In this document: positions 34,286 to 44,097 of the stretch, one piece after another
Position numbering within the stretch: the first letter of the stretch is position 1
Layout: each line of letters starts with the position of its first letter
Source: CAIXSC01 sp046349935
GTDB taxonomy: Bacteria > Planctomycetota > Planctomycetia > Pirellulales > Pirellulaceae
NCBI GenBank assembly: GCA_046349935.1
Contig: JAXMBK010000004.1
Coordinates: forward strand, 682,001 to 746,000
Length of the DNA: 64,000 nt
Reading direction: 5' to 3'
Notes under the pieces: generated by a model
What the model was told of the DNA's origin: nothing
What the model saw: only the letters and a program-made list of their open reading frames with translations
Database searches by the model: none
Position numbers and translations under genes: made by a program

Positions 34286-37225
34286 TCATTCGCCGCCGCC
34301 GCTTGCTTCTTTCGAGGCCGCCGGCTCCACGGCGAGCCCTGGAGCGCCGGGGCGTCGCAAGGGATAGATCACCAGCGCTTCGGCCGCGAAGTTGGCATGG
34401 GGATACTTCTGTCGCGCCGCCGCCAGCGCCTTGTCCCGCGCGTTGTCATCGGGCTTGTACTTCTCGTGCAAGATCCGGTGGTAATCGGCCTTCGCTTGAT
34501 CGCCTAGCAGCGCGTGAACCAGATGCAGGCTGTGATGAGCCGCGACGTTTTCGCTGTCGATGGCGAGCGTCTTCTGGAATTGAATCACGGCCTCGCGCAA
34601 GAGCGTGTCGCGCGCTTCTTTCTTGGCCGGACCGTATTGCTGCTTTGCGCGTTCAAACAGCGTCGCGCCCAGTTCGTTGATCACCTCGTAATCGAGGCTG
34701 AAGTCGAACTTTCGTTTGGCCATCTCGGGCGTGTGGTCTTCCAGCACGGCGCGGAAGTTCTTCTCCGCCGCTTCCAAGTAGCCCTGTTGGCGATTGAGCA
34801 GGCCGCTCAGCCAAGCGATCGTCCACGGCGGCGCCGGCGGATCCTTCGCTTGCGCCGCTCGATTGATCGCCTGCACGGCCTCGTCAATCCGTCCTTCCGC
34901 GTTGTACACGCGAGCCAGATTGAGCGGTCCGTCGAAACGTCCCAGCTTCTCGACTTCGGCGAACGCCTCGGCCGCTTGCCGCAATTCGCCTTTCGCGCCT
35001 CCTTGTCCCTCAAGGAACAAGCCGATGCCGTAATCGTTCCAGCGTTGCCAGATTGGAATTTCGACCTTGGCATTTTCGACCGGCGTCTCGATTCCCTCCA
35101 CGGGGAAGGTCATCTTGTCGACGGCGAGCGTCGTGATGGGCAGGTCGATGCGATACGGCTTGCCGGGCTCATAACCGCGGATCGGCAAGTCGCCGGGCTT
35201 CGCCGCCTTGGTGACGAAGTCCATGTACTCTTTGTCGAACTTTCGGTACTGCAGCTTCACTTCGACCGTAATCGGCGCCTTGGCGTCGGCGGGCACGTCA
35301 AGTTCATAGTGTCCCACAGCCGCTGCGCCGGGCGGAATCTGGTGGTTGTACAGCGGGACGAAGATGTCTTGCGCGTTGCGCCGATTGATGCGATTGCCGT
35401 GCTTGTCAAGCATGAAGACGTTGAAGAAGTACGACCACCGATCGACTTCTCCTTGCTCGTCCATGCCGCCGCTGCGTCCGATCACCTGGCCGCCGCTGGA
35501 GACGGTGACATCGAGCCAGATCTCGTTGGAGTCCGCGGTTCCTTGAGTAAACGGGTGCCCCAGTTTGAGCGTGCGGATCACGGTTTCCAGTAGATACTTG
35601 CCGCCCGGTTTGAGCGCCGGGACGTCAGGCCGCAGCGGCGCGTGCAATCGACCGTCGATCAGGCCTTCTTCGCCCGGCGTGCGGACGCCGAAGATGTCGA
35701 CGCGCATCGTGCCCTTCAGAAACTCTTGATGCTGCTTGAGCATCTCCGGCGACTCGCGCCAGTGGGCGATCGCCGTATTGGCGGACGGGAACGCATGGCT
35801 GTGGATGCTCAGATCCTTCGCCCCCTCATAATGCTTCTCGCCGGCCTTCGCGCCGAAGTCGTTTGAAGCAACGAGCGGCATATGACACTCGTTGCAGTTC
35901 GACTTGGCCGTTTCGGGATAATAAAAGCTACGCGCCCCGTGCCCCGACACGCCGCTCAGCAGGTAGGTGTCATAGTGATTCTGACCGCGGAGGAACTCCT
36001 TGTAGTCGGTGACCTCTTTCGACAGATCGACCTTGTGGCAGGTCGAACAGAACTCGGCTGATCGGTAGAAGTCCTTCATAAAGGTCTTCTTGTGGAACGA
36101 CGGCTTGGCCTTGACCAATTGGTTGTTGACCCACTGCAAGACCGGATTGTCGCTGTAGGCGAACGGGTAATGGATCGGTTCTTCAATGGTGTAGTCGGCG
36201 TTGCCGCGCGTGCTGTCGACGGAGTGAATCGAGTGGCAGACCGTGCACGTGACCCCGGCATGCGCCGTCTCGTCCTTCACGTCGTCGTATTGCGGATTGT
36301 CGAACGCGCCGCTGAAAAAAGGGACCGGGTCGTGGCAGCCGGCGCAGAACCGAGCCGCTTTGACGTCCCCCTGCCGTTTCAGACTCACCTCGCGCGTTTC
36401 CCGGACGCTCGCCAAGTAGGCCGGATTGTTGAACGAACTCACATGGTGCGCGCTGTGAAACCAGCCTTGGTACGCGTCCGTATGGCACTTCTTGCAGTAG
36501 TCGTCCATCATGAGCGTCTTCGCTGGAATGAAGTCCCCGGTCGCCGTTTTCGCGCGCGACGGCTGGAAGTATTTCACGCCTTCTTGCGAGCGAGTGGCGT
36601 ACCACTTGCGCGGATCTTGCGAATGCAGCACGAGCATCAGGCAGACGACGGCGGCGACGGCGCCCAGATAGCCGAAACCGATCTTCCATTTGATCTTGGG
36701 GCCGGCGAGACGGTGGAGCCAATACAGCCAGACGGCCGCCAGCGGACTGCCGACATGCATCCAGTACGCCAGCGAGCGTCCAAAGGGCTGCTTGAGATCG
36801 AAGCCGCCGATGCGCATCAGCAGCAATCCCGAGACCAGAACGGCGAGCCCCGCGAAGAAAAGGACGTACCCGATCCGCACCGCGCGGCGGTTCTTCCGAT
36901 TTCGAGTGGCCCACATGTGAACGAGGCCGAACACCAAGTACGGGACGATCAAGAGCAGCCCGAGCGCGAGGTGCACCAGGAACATGTACTGATAGAAGTA
37001 GTCCTGGAAAATCTGGCGTTCCCACGCGAACTGTTTCGCGAGCCACTCGGTGAACGTAATGGCGGAGAGGTACAGCGAGTTGGCGCCGAGCAGCGCCACC
37101 AGGCCGAAGACGACGAAGAGAACGATTTTGAGCTTGGGGCCGACCGCCTTAACGTAAGCCCGCTTTTGTGGATTTGAGGGCTTCGCACCGGAACTTTGCG
37201 GACCTGAAGACGCACCGTGAGACAT
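34286..37225 (-). CDS. Membrane cytochrome: five-helix b-like domain, pentaheme c domain, TPRs
   Basis: A 979-aa protein. Five hydrophobic helices lie in residues 32-202, with histidines H85, H103, H157 and H171 in or near them, like a b-type cytochrome. Five CxxCH motifs follow at C244, C294, C327, C393 and C444. A large beta-rich part with IRGYEPGKPYRIDLP and a TPR-like C-terminus (EGRIDEAVQAINRAAQAKD) complete it. The c-type part resembles cytochrome c554-like multiheme proteins and likely sits in the periplasm taking electrons from the quinone pool. Start chosen at 37225 (MSHGASSGP); the in-frame codons upstream give unlikely sequence. Confidence 0.82.
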   Translation of the reverse strand: MSHGASSGPQSSGAKPSNPQKRAYVKAVGPKLKIVLFVVFGLVALLGANSLYLSAITFTEWLAKQFAWERQIFQDYFYQYMFLVHLALGLLLIVPYLVFGLVHMWATRNRKNRRAVRIGYVLFFAGLAVLVSGLLLMRIGGFDLKQPFGRSLAYWMHVGSPLAAVWLYWLHRLAGPKIKWKIGFGYLGAVAAVVCLMLVLHSQDPRKWYATRSQEGVKYFQPSRAKTATGDFIPAKTLMMDDYCKKCHTDAYQGWFHSAHHVSSFNNPAYLASVRETREVSLKRQGDVKAARFCAGCHDPVPFFSGAFDNPQYDDVKDETAHAGVTCTVCHSIHSVDSTRGNADYTIEEPIHYPFAYSDNPVLQWVNNQLVKAKPSFHKKTFMKDFYRSAEFCSTCHKVDLSKEVTDYKEFLRGQNHYDTYLLSGVSGHGARSFYYPETAKSNCNECHMPLVASNDFGAKAGEKHYEGAKDLSIHSHAFPSANTAIAHWRESPEMLKQHQEFLKGTMRVDIFGVRTPGEEGLIDGRLHAPLRPDVPALKPGGKYLLETVIRTLKLGHPFTQGTADSNEIWLDVTVSSGGQVIGRSGGMDEQGEVDRWSYFFNVFMLDKHGNRINRRNAQDIFVPLYNHQIPPGAAAVGHYELDVPADAKAPITVEVKLQYRKFDKEYMDFVTKAAKPGDLPIRGYEPGKPYRIDLPITTLAVDKMTFPVEGIETPVENAKVEIPIWQRWNDYGIGLFLEGQGGAKGELRQAAEAFAEVEKLGRFDGPLNLARVYNAEGRIDEAVQAINRAAQAKDPPAPPWTIAWLSGLLNRQQGYLEAAEKNFRAVLEDHTPEMAKRKFDFSLDYEVINELGATLFERAKQQYGPAKKEARDTLLREAVIQFQKTLAIDSENVAAHHSLHLVHALLGDQAKADYHRILHEKYKPDDNARDKALAAARQKYPHANFAAEALVIYPLRRPGAPGLAVEPAASKEASGGGE

Positions 37226-37400
37226 GTACGGATTCCTGGAAGGGTTTCCCAGCAGACATCGCCGAACCAGATGAGTGGCGGATGGCGACCGCCGCTCGCG
37301 AACATTCCGGCGACGTAGTTGATGCACGCCGCTTGCGAATGCGTTCATCGCCAGCGCGCGTTGACTTGCGGTCAATCACGGAGGCGGCGACGACGCGGCG

Positions 37401-37934
37401 CTAAGCGCGCGGCGGCCGCTCGACGCGACTCCGTAAGGCGGACCGCGCGGGGAGAGATTCGTCGCGGCAGAGGCGACGCGTGCAATCCGGACTCGTGGCC
37501 GCCGACGACTCGGCCATCAAAACATGCTCGATGCTGCGAACGTGGATGCGCAACGGCGGCGTGGACGCGGGGGTGGTCGGACGCTGACCGCGGCAGTGAG
37601 GTCCGCGGCACGGTCCGTCAGGTCTGGGAACCGACGGATCTTCGTCCAATTCGAAACGAACCTGGCCGGCCATCGCTTGACTTGTTCGCGTCTGGCCAGC
37701 CAACGCCGTCGACTGCTTCGCACCGTGCGGCGTGTACCAGACCACTGGTCGGCCGTTCATCCACAGATAGTCGCCGCAGCCGGCCTGAACGGAACGCTGC
37801 GCCAGCAGGCTCGTCGCCCATAATGCGACGATCGCCGCAAGGCCCAGTCGCACGGTGCGCGCAACGCGACCGACGCCCGAACCGGAACGGTCGGGGAATG
37901 CAACGGGCGGCGAAGACCGATTCGCGTGCGCCAT
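37401..37934 (-). CDS. Hypothetical secreted protein
   Basis: A 177-aa protein. The start at 37934 (MAHANRSSP) gives a signal peptide with hydrophobic core LGLAAIVALWATSLLA, cleaved near SVQA-GCG. Mature motifs GCGDYLWMNGRPVVWY and PCRGPHCRGQ resemble short secreted planctomycete proteins of unknown function; the cysteines could form disulfides. I cannot assign a role. It lies upstream of the multiheme cytochrome gene on the same strand, 175 nt away. Confidence 0.55.
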   Translation of the reverse strand: MAHANRSSPPVAFPDRSGSGVGRVARTVRLGLAAIVALWATSLLAQRSVQAGCGDYLWMNGRPVVWYTPHGAKQSTALAGQTRTSQAMAGQVRFELDEDPSVPRPDGPCRGPHCRGQRPTTPASTPPLRIHVRSIEHVLMAESSAATSPDCTRRLCRDESLPARSALRSRVERPPRA

Positions 37935-38244
37935 GCGTGACACAGGTGCGACGTGTTGAAGGAAAAGACCGAAAGGCCGCGGAGAAAGCATCCGACGAGC
38001 GACTCGACCTACTATAGGGCGTGCGTCTGGCAGAGTCAACGAAAGTCGCGGGAGCGGCGGGAGTCCGCATTTTCGATAGGGAACGGCGAGCTTCCCGTTT
38101 CAAGCCTTGCGACGAGGGACTTCGCGAGAGAAAATGCTCTCAATCACGGCCTGGATCCCTACGCTACGTCGGTCAACCCATGATTGACCTGCGACTTCGT
38201 TAGCTCCAAGTTCCGTATCGAGCATCGCCTCGTTAATCTCCTCG
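37935..38244. other. Intergenic region
   Basis: About 310 nt between the secreted hypothetical (-) and the next small gene (+). Base composition falls in GC from about 38000 onward. Several short frames overlap here on both strands, none with a recognisable domain or ribosome site. I see no RNA gene. Confidence 0.5.
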
Positions 38245-38634
38245 ATGTTGCTAAGAATGCTCGCCGTTTTCCTGGTGTGTGTCTTCCCTGTCCCGTTCCA
38301 AGGTCGGTTGCGAAGGCGGATCCGGTACGCACTCGAAGTCGCCAACGACCTGAGGGAAAAACTGAGAACGCGCGACGCCGTGTTTCAGGCATTTGGGCGC
38401 CGAGCACGGGCATTTCCGGCTAACGCAAGTAGTTCAAACGAGAAACTAGTCTTGGACTTCCAGGGATTGGCCATCATTGTGGTATTCAATGGCGACTACG
38501 TTGAGCACGCTTACATCACCAATAGCGATGATGTGCTTGATAACGAGACTCACAGGCAATTTCCGTGGATTCAATCGGATGAGTGTTTCCAGTTCGCCGT
38601 TTCAAAAGGCCTCGTGAAGGGAGACGACCGATAG
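38245..38634 (+). CDS. Small hypothetical protein, possibly secreted
   Basis: A 129-aa frame in a stretch of lower GC than its surroundings. The N-terminus MLLRMLAVFLVCVFPVPFQG reads as a signal peptide or anchor. The rest has a mixed helix/strand pattern (YALEVANDLREKLRTRDAVF, KLVLDFQGLAIIVVFNGDYVEHAYI) and a plausible hydrophobic core, so it is likely expressed. No family is recognised. Composition suggests recent arrival. The start is uncertain. Confidence 0.45.
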   Translation: MLLRMLAVFLVCVFPVPFQGRLRRRIRYALEVANDLREKLRTRDAVFQAFGRRARAFPANASSSNEKLVLDFQGLAIIVVFNGDYVEHAYITNSDDVLDNETHRQFPWIQSDECFQFAVSKGLVKGDDR

Positions 38635-38749
38635 GCCCATGTTGAGGGCGTATTCTTGGGAGGAAGTCGTTTAACCCGCAGCCGGAGGCGAGGGGCTTGT
38701 AATGGATCGTCAACGCCGCGCGCTCGGGGCATTTTCGCGCGATTGAGGC

Positions 38750-38773
38750 AGACAGGCTGGAAGCCTGTCCTAC
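38750..38773 (-). repeat. Dispersed palindromic repeat, copy 1 (supplies suhB stop codon)
   Basis: 24-nt element whose core GACAGGCTTCCAGCCTGTC (minus strand) forms an 8-bp hairpin with a 3-nt loop. An identical copy lies at 45558-45581 on the other strand. On the minus strand its second to fourth bases, TAG, are the stop codon of the inositol-phosphatase gene. Confidence 0.85.
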
Positions 38774-39555
38774 GGGAGGCGGCGCCGAACAAGTTCGAGG
38801 ATCGACTCGTGGAGGCGGCCGTTGGTTGCGAGGACGCTGGATTTCGCGAGCGGCAGGTCGAGCCCGCGGCAGTCGGTCACTCGGCCGCCTGCTTCTTCCA
38901 CGAATAGCCGGCCGGCGGCAAAGTCCCAAGGCGCCAATTCGTATTCGAAGAAGCCGTCGAACCGCCCCAGTCCGACCCAGCACAGGTCCAGCGACGCGGC
39001 GCCGAAGCGGCGGATGCCGTGGATCTGCTGGCGGAACAGATCGCCGATCGCGGCCAGCGTCGCATCCATCATCTTGTCGCGGTCGTAAAAGAAGCCGACG
39101 CCCAAGAGGGCCTGATCGAGTCGCGTGGAGTTCGAGACCTGTACGGCTTGCCCGTCGTGAAACGCCCCGCAGCCGCGCCGAGCGACGTACCATTCGTCAG
39201 TGAGCGGCTGGTAGACCACGCCGCACTCGGGCTGGCCGTCGCGGTAATAGGCCACCGATACCGCGAACTGAGGGATGCGGTGCGCGAAGTTGTTGGTGCC
39301 GTCGAGCGGATCGATGACCCACAAATGCTCCGCGTCCACTCGATCCCGATGCGCCTCTTCGGCCAGGATCGAGTGGTGTGGAAAGGACGCGCGAATCGCG
39401 CTGACGATCGCATGCTCGGCCTCGGTGTCGGCGTCCGACACGAGGTTATACGACTGCTTCCCGCGCATCACGACGCCCTCGCGGTAATGCCGCAGGACGA
39501 TCTCTCCGCCGATGCGTGCCGCTTGTTGAGCGACGATCAGTTCCGGCGCACTCAT
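38770..39555 (-). CDS. suhB: Inositol monophosphatase family protein (SuhB-like)
   Basis: A 261-aa Mg-dependent sugar-phosphate phosphatase. Motifs are NLVSDADTEAEHAI, SILAEEAH, WVIDPLDGTNNFAH (metal and phosphate site) and YELAPWDFAAGRLFVEEAGGRV near the end. Substrates in the family include inositol-1-phosphate and histidinol phosphate, so the exact one is uncertain. The stop codon is embedded in the palindromic repeat, which would also act as a 3' hairpin. It begins 3 nt downstream of the sucB stop on the same strand. Confidence 0.93.
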   Translation of the reverse strand: MSAPELIVAQQAARIGGEIVLRHYREGVVMRGKQSYNLVSDADTEAEHAIVSAIRASFPHHSILAEEAHRDRVDAEHLWVIDPLDGTNNFAHRIPQFAVSVAYYRDGQPECGVVYQPLTDEWYVARRGCGAFHDGQAVQVSNSTRLDQALLGVGFFYDRDKMMDATLAAIGDLFRQQIHGIRRFGAASLDLCWVGLGRFDGFFEYELAPWDFAAGRLFVEEAGGRVTDCRGLDLPLAKSSVLATNGRLHESILELVRRRLP

Positions 39556-39558
39556 GCT

Positions 39559-40848
39559 TTACACTTCCATCAGCATGCGCGACGGTTCTTCGATGACTTC
39601 CTTGATCCGCTTGAGGAATCCGACCGCTTCCCGGCCGTCGACGATGCGGTGGTCGTAAGTGAGCGCCAAGTACATCATCGGGCGGATGACGACCTGGCCG
39701 TTCCGCGCCACGGGTCGCTCTTGAATCGTGTGCATCCCCAGGATGCCGCTTTGCGGCGGATTCACGATCGGCGTCGACAACAGCGAACCATAGACGCCGC
39801 CGTTGCTGATCGTGAACGTTCCGCCCATCAGCTCTTCCGGCGCGATTTTGTTCTCTTGAGCCCGCCGGCCGAAGTCGGCGATCGTCGACTCAATCTGCGC
39901 GAAGCTCATCAGCTCCGCGCGCCGCAGGATGGGAACTACCAAACCTTTGCCGCCGCCGATCGCAATGCCGATGTCGTAATAGTTGCGATAGACGATCTCG
40001 CGCCCGTTGCGAATTTCTGCGTTCAGTTCCGGGCACTTCTTGAGCGCGTCGACGACGGCTTTCACGAAGAACGACATGAAGCCCAGCTTCACGCCGTACT
40101 GCTGCTGGAAGGCGTCCTTGAAGTCAGCTCGCAATTGCATCACGGCCGACATGTCGACTTCGTTGAACGTGGTGAGCAGCGCGGCGGTCTGCTGCGCTTC
40201 GACCAGCCGTTCGGCGATCCGCCGCCGAATGAGGCTCATCGGCACGACCTCTTCCAAGTCGCCGATCACGGTGCGCGTGACGTCGGCGGCCACGGGCGGC
40301 GGGCTGGCCTTCGCTTCAACCAACGTCGCGGCCGGCTTTTCCGCGACCGGTCGAGCCGGTGCGGCGGGCGCTGTCGCGACCACCGGCGCTGCGACCGCGG
40401 GCGTCGCTGCGGGCGCTGGCGGCGGGGCGAGCGGCTTGAGTGGTTGCAGCGGCGGCGGAGGCACCGTCGGCTTGGACGCAGGCGCCGGAGTCGGGGCGGG
40501 AACGGGTGCGACGGCGGCGGGGGCGGCCGGTGCAGCAGCGACCGGTGCAGCCGCAGGGGGCGGTGCGGCGGCGGGGGGCGGTGCGGACGGGGCGACTGCG
40601 GCGGCGGAACCGGCATCCAGCAGCACGGCGATCACTTCGCCGACCGAGACAACGTCGCCGTCGCGCTTCACGATCTCGCCCATCACGCCGCTGGCGGGCG
40701 CGGGAAGGTCGACCGAGGCTTTGTCGGTTTCAATCTCCACCAGGTTCTCATCGCGAGTGACTTTGTCGCCCGGCTTCTTCAGCCAGCGCCCGATCTGTAC
40801 TTCCTTAATCGATTCGCCCACGGCGGGCACGCGTATCTCAATGGCCAT
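39559..40848 (-). CDS. sucB: Dihydrolipoyl succinyltransferase, E2 of 2-oxoglutarate dehydrogenase
   Basis: E2 component (429 aa) that transfers succinyl groups from lipoyl to CoA in the TCA cycle. The lipoyl domain has the modified Lys at K43 in ETDKASVD. A long Ala/Pro-rich linker covers roughly residues 80-185 and I do not see a clear peripheral-subunit-binding domain. The catalytic domain ends with LALTYDHRIVDGREAVGFLKRI, containing the active His and Asp. It follows sucA by 72 nt. The E3 gene is not in the window. Confidence 0.95.
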   Translation of the reverse strand: MAIEIRVPAVGESIKEVQIGRWLKKPGDKVTRDENLVEIETDKASVDLPAPASGVMGEIVKRDGDVVSVGEVIAVLLDAGSAAAVAPSAPPPAAAPPPAAAPVAAAPAAPAAVAPVPAPTPAPASKPTVPPPPLQPLKPLAPPPAPAATPAVAAPVVATAPAAPARPVAEKPAATLVEAKASPPPVAADVTRTVIGDLEEVVPMSLIRRRIAERLVEAQQTAALLTTFNEVDMSAVMQLRADFKDAFQQQYGVKLGFMSFFVKAVVDALKKCPELNAEIRNGREIVYRNYYDIGIAIGGGKGLVVPILRRAELMSFAQIESTIADFGRRAQENKIAPEELMGGTFTISNGGVYGSLLSTPIVNPPQSGILGMHTIQERPVARNGQVVIRPMMYLALTYDHRIVDGREAVGFLKRIKEVIEEPSRMLMEV

Positions 40849-40920
40849 TTCAACATTTCCTCAAGTGCTTGGATGTACGCGACGCCGCATTCTCGGCGTC
40901 GCAGTCTCGCGTCGGCGAAA

Positions 40921-43815
40921 CTATTGCCCGTTCAACGCTCGAGCAAGAATTTCCTGTTGTTCGATTTTGTGCGCCTCGTGCGACCCCGTCGCAGGACTCG
41001 CCGACGCATGCCGCGAGATCCCTGCAAACGGGAACGACTGGAACAGCGTTTCGCCGAGCATCACGCGGAGGAACCGCCAAGCCCCCATGTTTTCCGGCTC
41101 TTCCTGCACCCAGAACACGGGCGTACCTGCTGGGTAAGCATCCATGATCTGTCGCAACTGCACCTTCGGCAACGGGTAGAGCTGTTCGAGCCGAATGATG
41201 GCGACATCCTTGATTTGATGCCGTTCGCGCATTTCCGACAAGTCGTAATAGACCTTGCCCGTGCACAGCAACACGCGACGCGTGGGCGTACCGACCGGCC
41301 GCGCATCGGGCAGGATGCGTTGAAAGCGACCTCGCTCCAGGTCCTCCAACGACGACACGACGCGCGGGTGCCGCAGGAGGCTTTTGGGCGTCAGGACGAC
41401 CAGCGGTTTGCGCCACTTGCGGAGCACTTGGCGACGGAGCAAGTGGAAGATCTGCGCCGGGGTCGTCGGGCACACGACCTGCATGTTGTCTTCCGCGCAC
41501 AACTGCAGGAATCGCTCGACCCGCGCACTCGAGTGCTCCGGGCCTTGTCCTTCGAAGCCGTGCGGCAGCAGCATCACCAGCCCGCTCAAGTGCCGCCACT
41601 TGTCCTCCGCACTGGCGATGAACTGGTCGACGATCACTTGCGCCACGTTCCAAAAGTCGCCGAACTGGGCTTCCCAGCAGACCAATCCGTCCGGGCAATC
41701 GAGGCTGTAGCCGTATTCGAATCCGAGCACGCCGGCTTCGCACAGCGGGCTGTTATGCACCTCGAACGGCGCCTGATCGGGCGTCAAGTGCCGCAGCGGG
41801 CAGTAACGTTGGCCTGTCGCGACGTCGTGCAGCACCGAATGGCGATGGCTGAAGGTGCCGCGCTCCGAATCTTGGCCCGTGATCCGCACGCGGCGGCCGG
41901 TGGTCACCAACGTCGCGAAGGCAAGCGCCTCGGCGGCGGCCCAATCAAGCGGCGATTCGCGGCGCGCCATTTCCGACCGCTTCTCGAACATGCGTTTGAG
42001 CTTCGGGTGGATCTGGTAGCCGTCTGGAACGGCGTTCAGTCGACCCAAAAGCTGGCACAACTGCTCCGAGGCAACGCCCGTGTTTGGTTCGTCGTCATCC
42101 GGTTCCTCGCCGCCGCTGTAGCCATTCCAAATGCCGGTCGGACCGCCCAGGCGAGGCATGAAGTCGTTGGAATGAGCCGCTTCGAACTCGCGTTCCAAGT
42201 GTTGCCGCCGCGCCTCGACGATCTTTTCCGCCTCGTCGACCGTGATCTCGCCCAGCAACAGCAAGTGTTCCAGGTAGTGGAAGCGGACCGGATCTCGCTC
42301 TTCGATCAACTTGTAGATTTCCGGCTGCGTGAACCCTGGTTCATCCCCCTCGTTGTGCCCCCAGCGACGGTAGCAGTACATGTCGATGACGACGTCCCGC
42401 TTCCATTGCTGGCGGAAGTCGAGCGCCAAGTTGACGACCTGCGCGACCGCGGCCGGATCTTCGCCGTTGACGTGGAAAATGGGGATTTGCAGCATCTTCG
42501 CCACGTCGGTGGCGTAGGTGGTCGACCGGGCTTCTTCCGGCAAAGTCGTGAATCCGACTTGGTTGTTGACGATCACATGCAGCGTGCCGCCGACGTTGTA
42601 GCCGGGCAGTTGGCTCATGTTGAGCGTCTCTTGGATGATGCCTTCGCCCGCGAAGGCCGCATCGCCGTGGATGAGCAGCGTGAGGCCTCGTTCGCGCTGC
42701 ACATCGCCGGTGCGATCTTGCTTGGACCGCATCCGCCCCATCGCCACCGTGTTCACGTACTCAAGGTGACTCGGGTTGAAACACAGCGACAAATGGATCG
42801 ATCGGCCTTGCGAAGTGACCCAATCGCTATTGAAGCCCAAGTGATACTTGACGTCGCCGCCCCCACGGAACAGGTGGGGCGCCGCATCCTTGAACTCCCA
42901 GAAAATCTCTTGCGGCCGCTTGCCGAGAATGTTCGCCAGGACGTTGAGTCGCCCGCGGTGAGCCATCCCGAGCACCACTTTGTCGATGCCCTGAGTGCCG
43001 ACCTTTTCAATCGAGAGGTCGAGCAGCGGGATGAGGCTTTCCGAGCCTTCCAGCGAAAACGTCTTGGCGCCGACGTGCTTGCGCCGCACGAACTCTTCAA
43101 AAATCGTGGCGTCGGTGAGCCGCGTCAGGATGCGCACCTGATCCTCGCGCGACAGCTTGATGTGGTTCTCGGTGTCCTCCATGCGATGCTGCAACCAATC
43201 GCGGACCGCCAGGTCGTCGATGTGCATGAACTGCGCGGCGATGTTTTTGCAGTAGGTGCGCCGCAGTCGCTTGATGATCGCTCGCAGCGTCTGCGTCGAG
43301 GGACCGCCGATCGACGTCGTCGAAAAGGGGCGGTCTAGGTCGGCTTCACGCAATCGGTGAAATTCGAGCGACAGTTCGGGCTGATCGGGGCGCGGGCGCC
43401 CCAGCGGATCGATTTTGGCGACCAAGTGTCCACGCACTCGATAGGCGCGGATCAACTGGTCGACGCGGTCCTGCAGACGCTGCATGTCGAATTCGTCGGC
43501 GGTCGCCGCGCCGCCTTGTCCAATGCCGACGGCGGACGCCCGAGTGAAGGTGGCGGGCGCCAACGGAGGGTTGAACAGGCTGCTGGGACCAAATGACGGT
43601 CGGAAGCGGACACGTCCCGGAAATTCGTTGTGGTCGTCGGAACTGCCGTTCCCGTCATGGTTTCCGTTGCGGTATTGACGCGCGAGTTGCGTCAGGTAAC
43701 CGCGCCAATTCTCGGGCACCTTGCCGGGGTCGCGCAAGAATTCTTCGAGCAACGATTCGACGTAAGCGGTGCTGAGGCAGTCGAGTTCGGGCGATTTTTC
43801 GTTCATGAAAGCCAT
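40921..43815 (-). CDS. sucA: 2-oxoglutarate dehydrogenase E1
   Basis: Thiamine-diphosphate E1 component of 964 aa, the usual length. The N-terminal E2-binding motif is present (LDCLSTAYVESLLEEFLRDPGKVPENW). Core motifs are GMAHRGRLNVLANILGK, LHGD-type loop IHGDAAFAGEGIIQETLNMS and VNNQVGFTT. The C-terminal part ends RHASASPATGSHEAHK. ATG 43815 (MAFMNEKSPELD) is preferred; the alternative at 43806 is close. Codons further upstream in frame add no conserved sequence. It is divergent from the photolyase gene. Confidence 0.96.
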   Translation of the reverse strand: MAFMNEKSPELDCLSTAYVESLLEEFLRDPGKVPENWRGYLTQLARQYRNGNHDGNGSSDDHNEFPGRVRFRPSFGPSSLFNPPLAPATFTRASAVGIGQGGAATADEFDMQRLQDRVDQLIRAYRVRGHLVAKIDPLGRPRPDQPELSLEFHRLREADLDRPFSTTSIGGPSTQTLRAIIKRLRRTYCKNIAAQFMHIDDLAVRDWLQHRMEDTENHIKLSREDQVRILTRLTDATIFEEFVRRKHVGAKTFSLEGSESLIPLLDLSIEKVGTQGIDKVVLGMAHRGRLNVLANILGKRPQEIFWEFKDAAPHLFRGGGDVKYHLGFNSDWVTSQGRSIHLSLCFNPSHLEYVNTVAMGRMRSKQDRTGDVQRERGLTLLIHGDAAFAGEGIIQETLNMSQLPGYNVGGTLHVIVNNQVGFTTLPEEARSTTYATDVAKMLQIPIFHVNGEDPAAVAQVVNLALDFRQQWKRDVVIDMYCYRRWGHNEGDEPGFTQPEIYKLIEERDPVRFHYLEHLLLLGEITVDEAEKIVEARRQHLEREFEAAHSNDFMPRLGGPTGIWNGYSGGEEPDDDEPNTGVASEQLCQLLGRLNAVPDGYQIHPKLKRMFEKRSEMARRESPLDWAAAEALAFATLVTTGRRVRITGQDSERGTFSHRHSVLHDVATGQRYCPLRHLTPDQAPFEVHNSPLCEAGVLGFEYGYSLDCPDGLVCWEAQFGDFWNVAQVIVDQFIASAEDKWRHLSGLVMLLPHGFEGQGPEHSSARVERFLQLCAEDNMQVVCPTTPAQIFHLLRRQVLRKWRKPLVVLTPKSLLRHPRVVSSLEDLERGRFQRILPDARPVGTPTRRVLLCTGKVYYDLSEMRERHQIKDVAIIRLEQLYPLPKVQLRQIMDAYPAGTPVFWVQEEPENMGAWRFLRVMLGETLFQSFPFAGISRHASASPATGSHEAHKIEQQEILARALNGQ

Positions 43816-44097
43816 CCCAGCATCTTGTGGAAGCGGAAGACCGGGGGAGCAGGAAAATTGGGTGGTTTGTCGGACGCGGGTGTCTTGGTTCCGCGCTAGA
43901 GTCCTATTAGATCGGCAAATCGGCATTTCGCCGAGGGCCAATTCGGCCGGTTCGGCAAGATTTGCGGATTGTGACGGGGGGGAATCAAAGAATTTGGGGC
44001 GGGCGAGGGAAGGGGGGATTCTCTGGTCCCCTATAGTTCTCCGCAAATCCCGTCGCTCAGCAAGCCCCTCGTCCACCCTCGACTCGCCATTCTGCTT

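Noticed and set aside
39019..43338. A 1439-residue open frame on the plus strand, antisense to suhB, sucB and sucA
   Set aside because: It is Arg/His/Asp-rich without any domain, and runs opposite three well-recognised genes; it is a by-product of high GC codon use.
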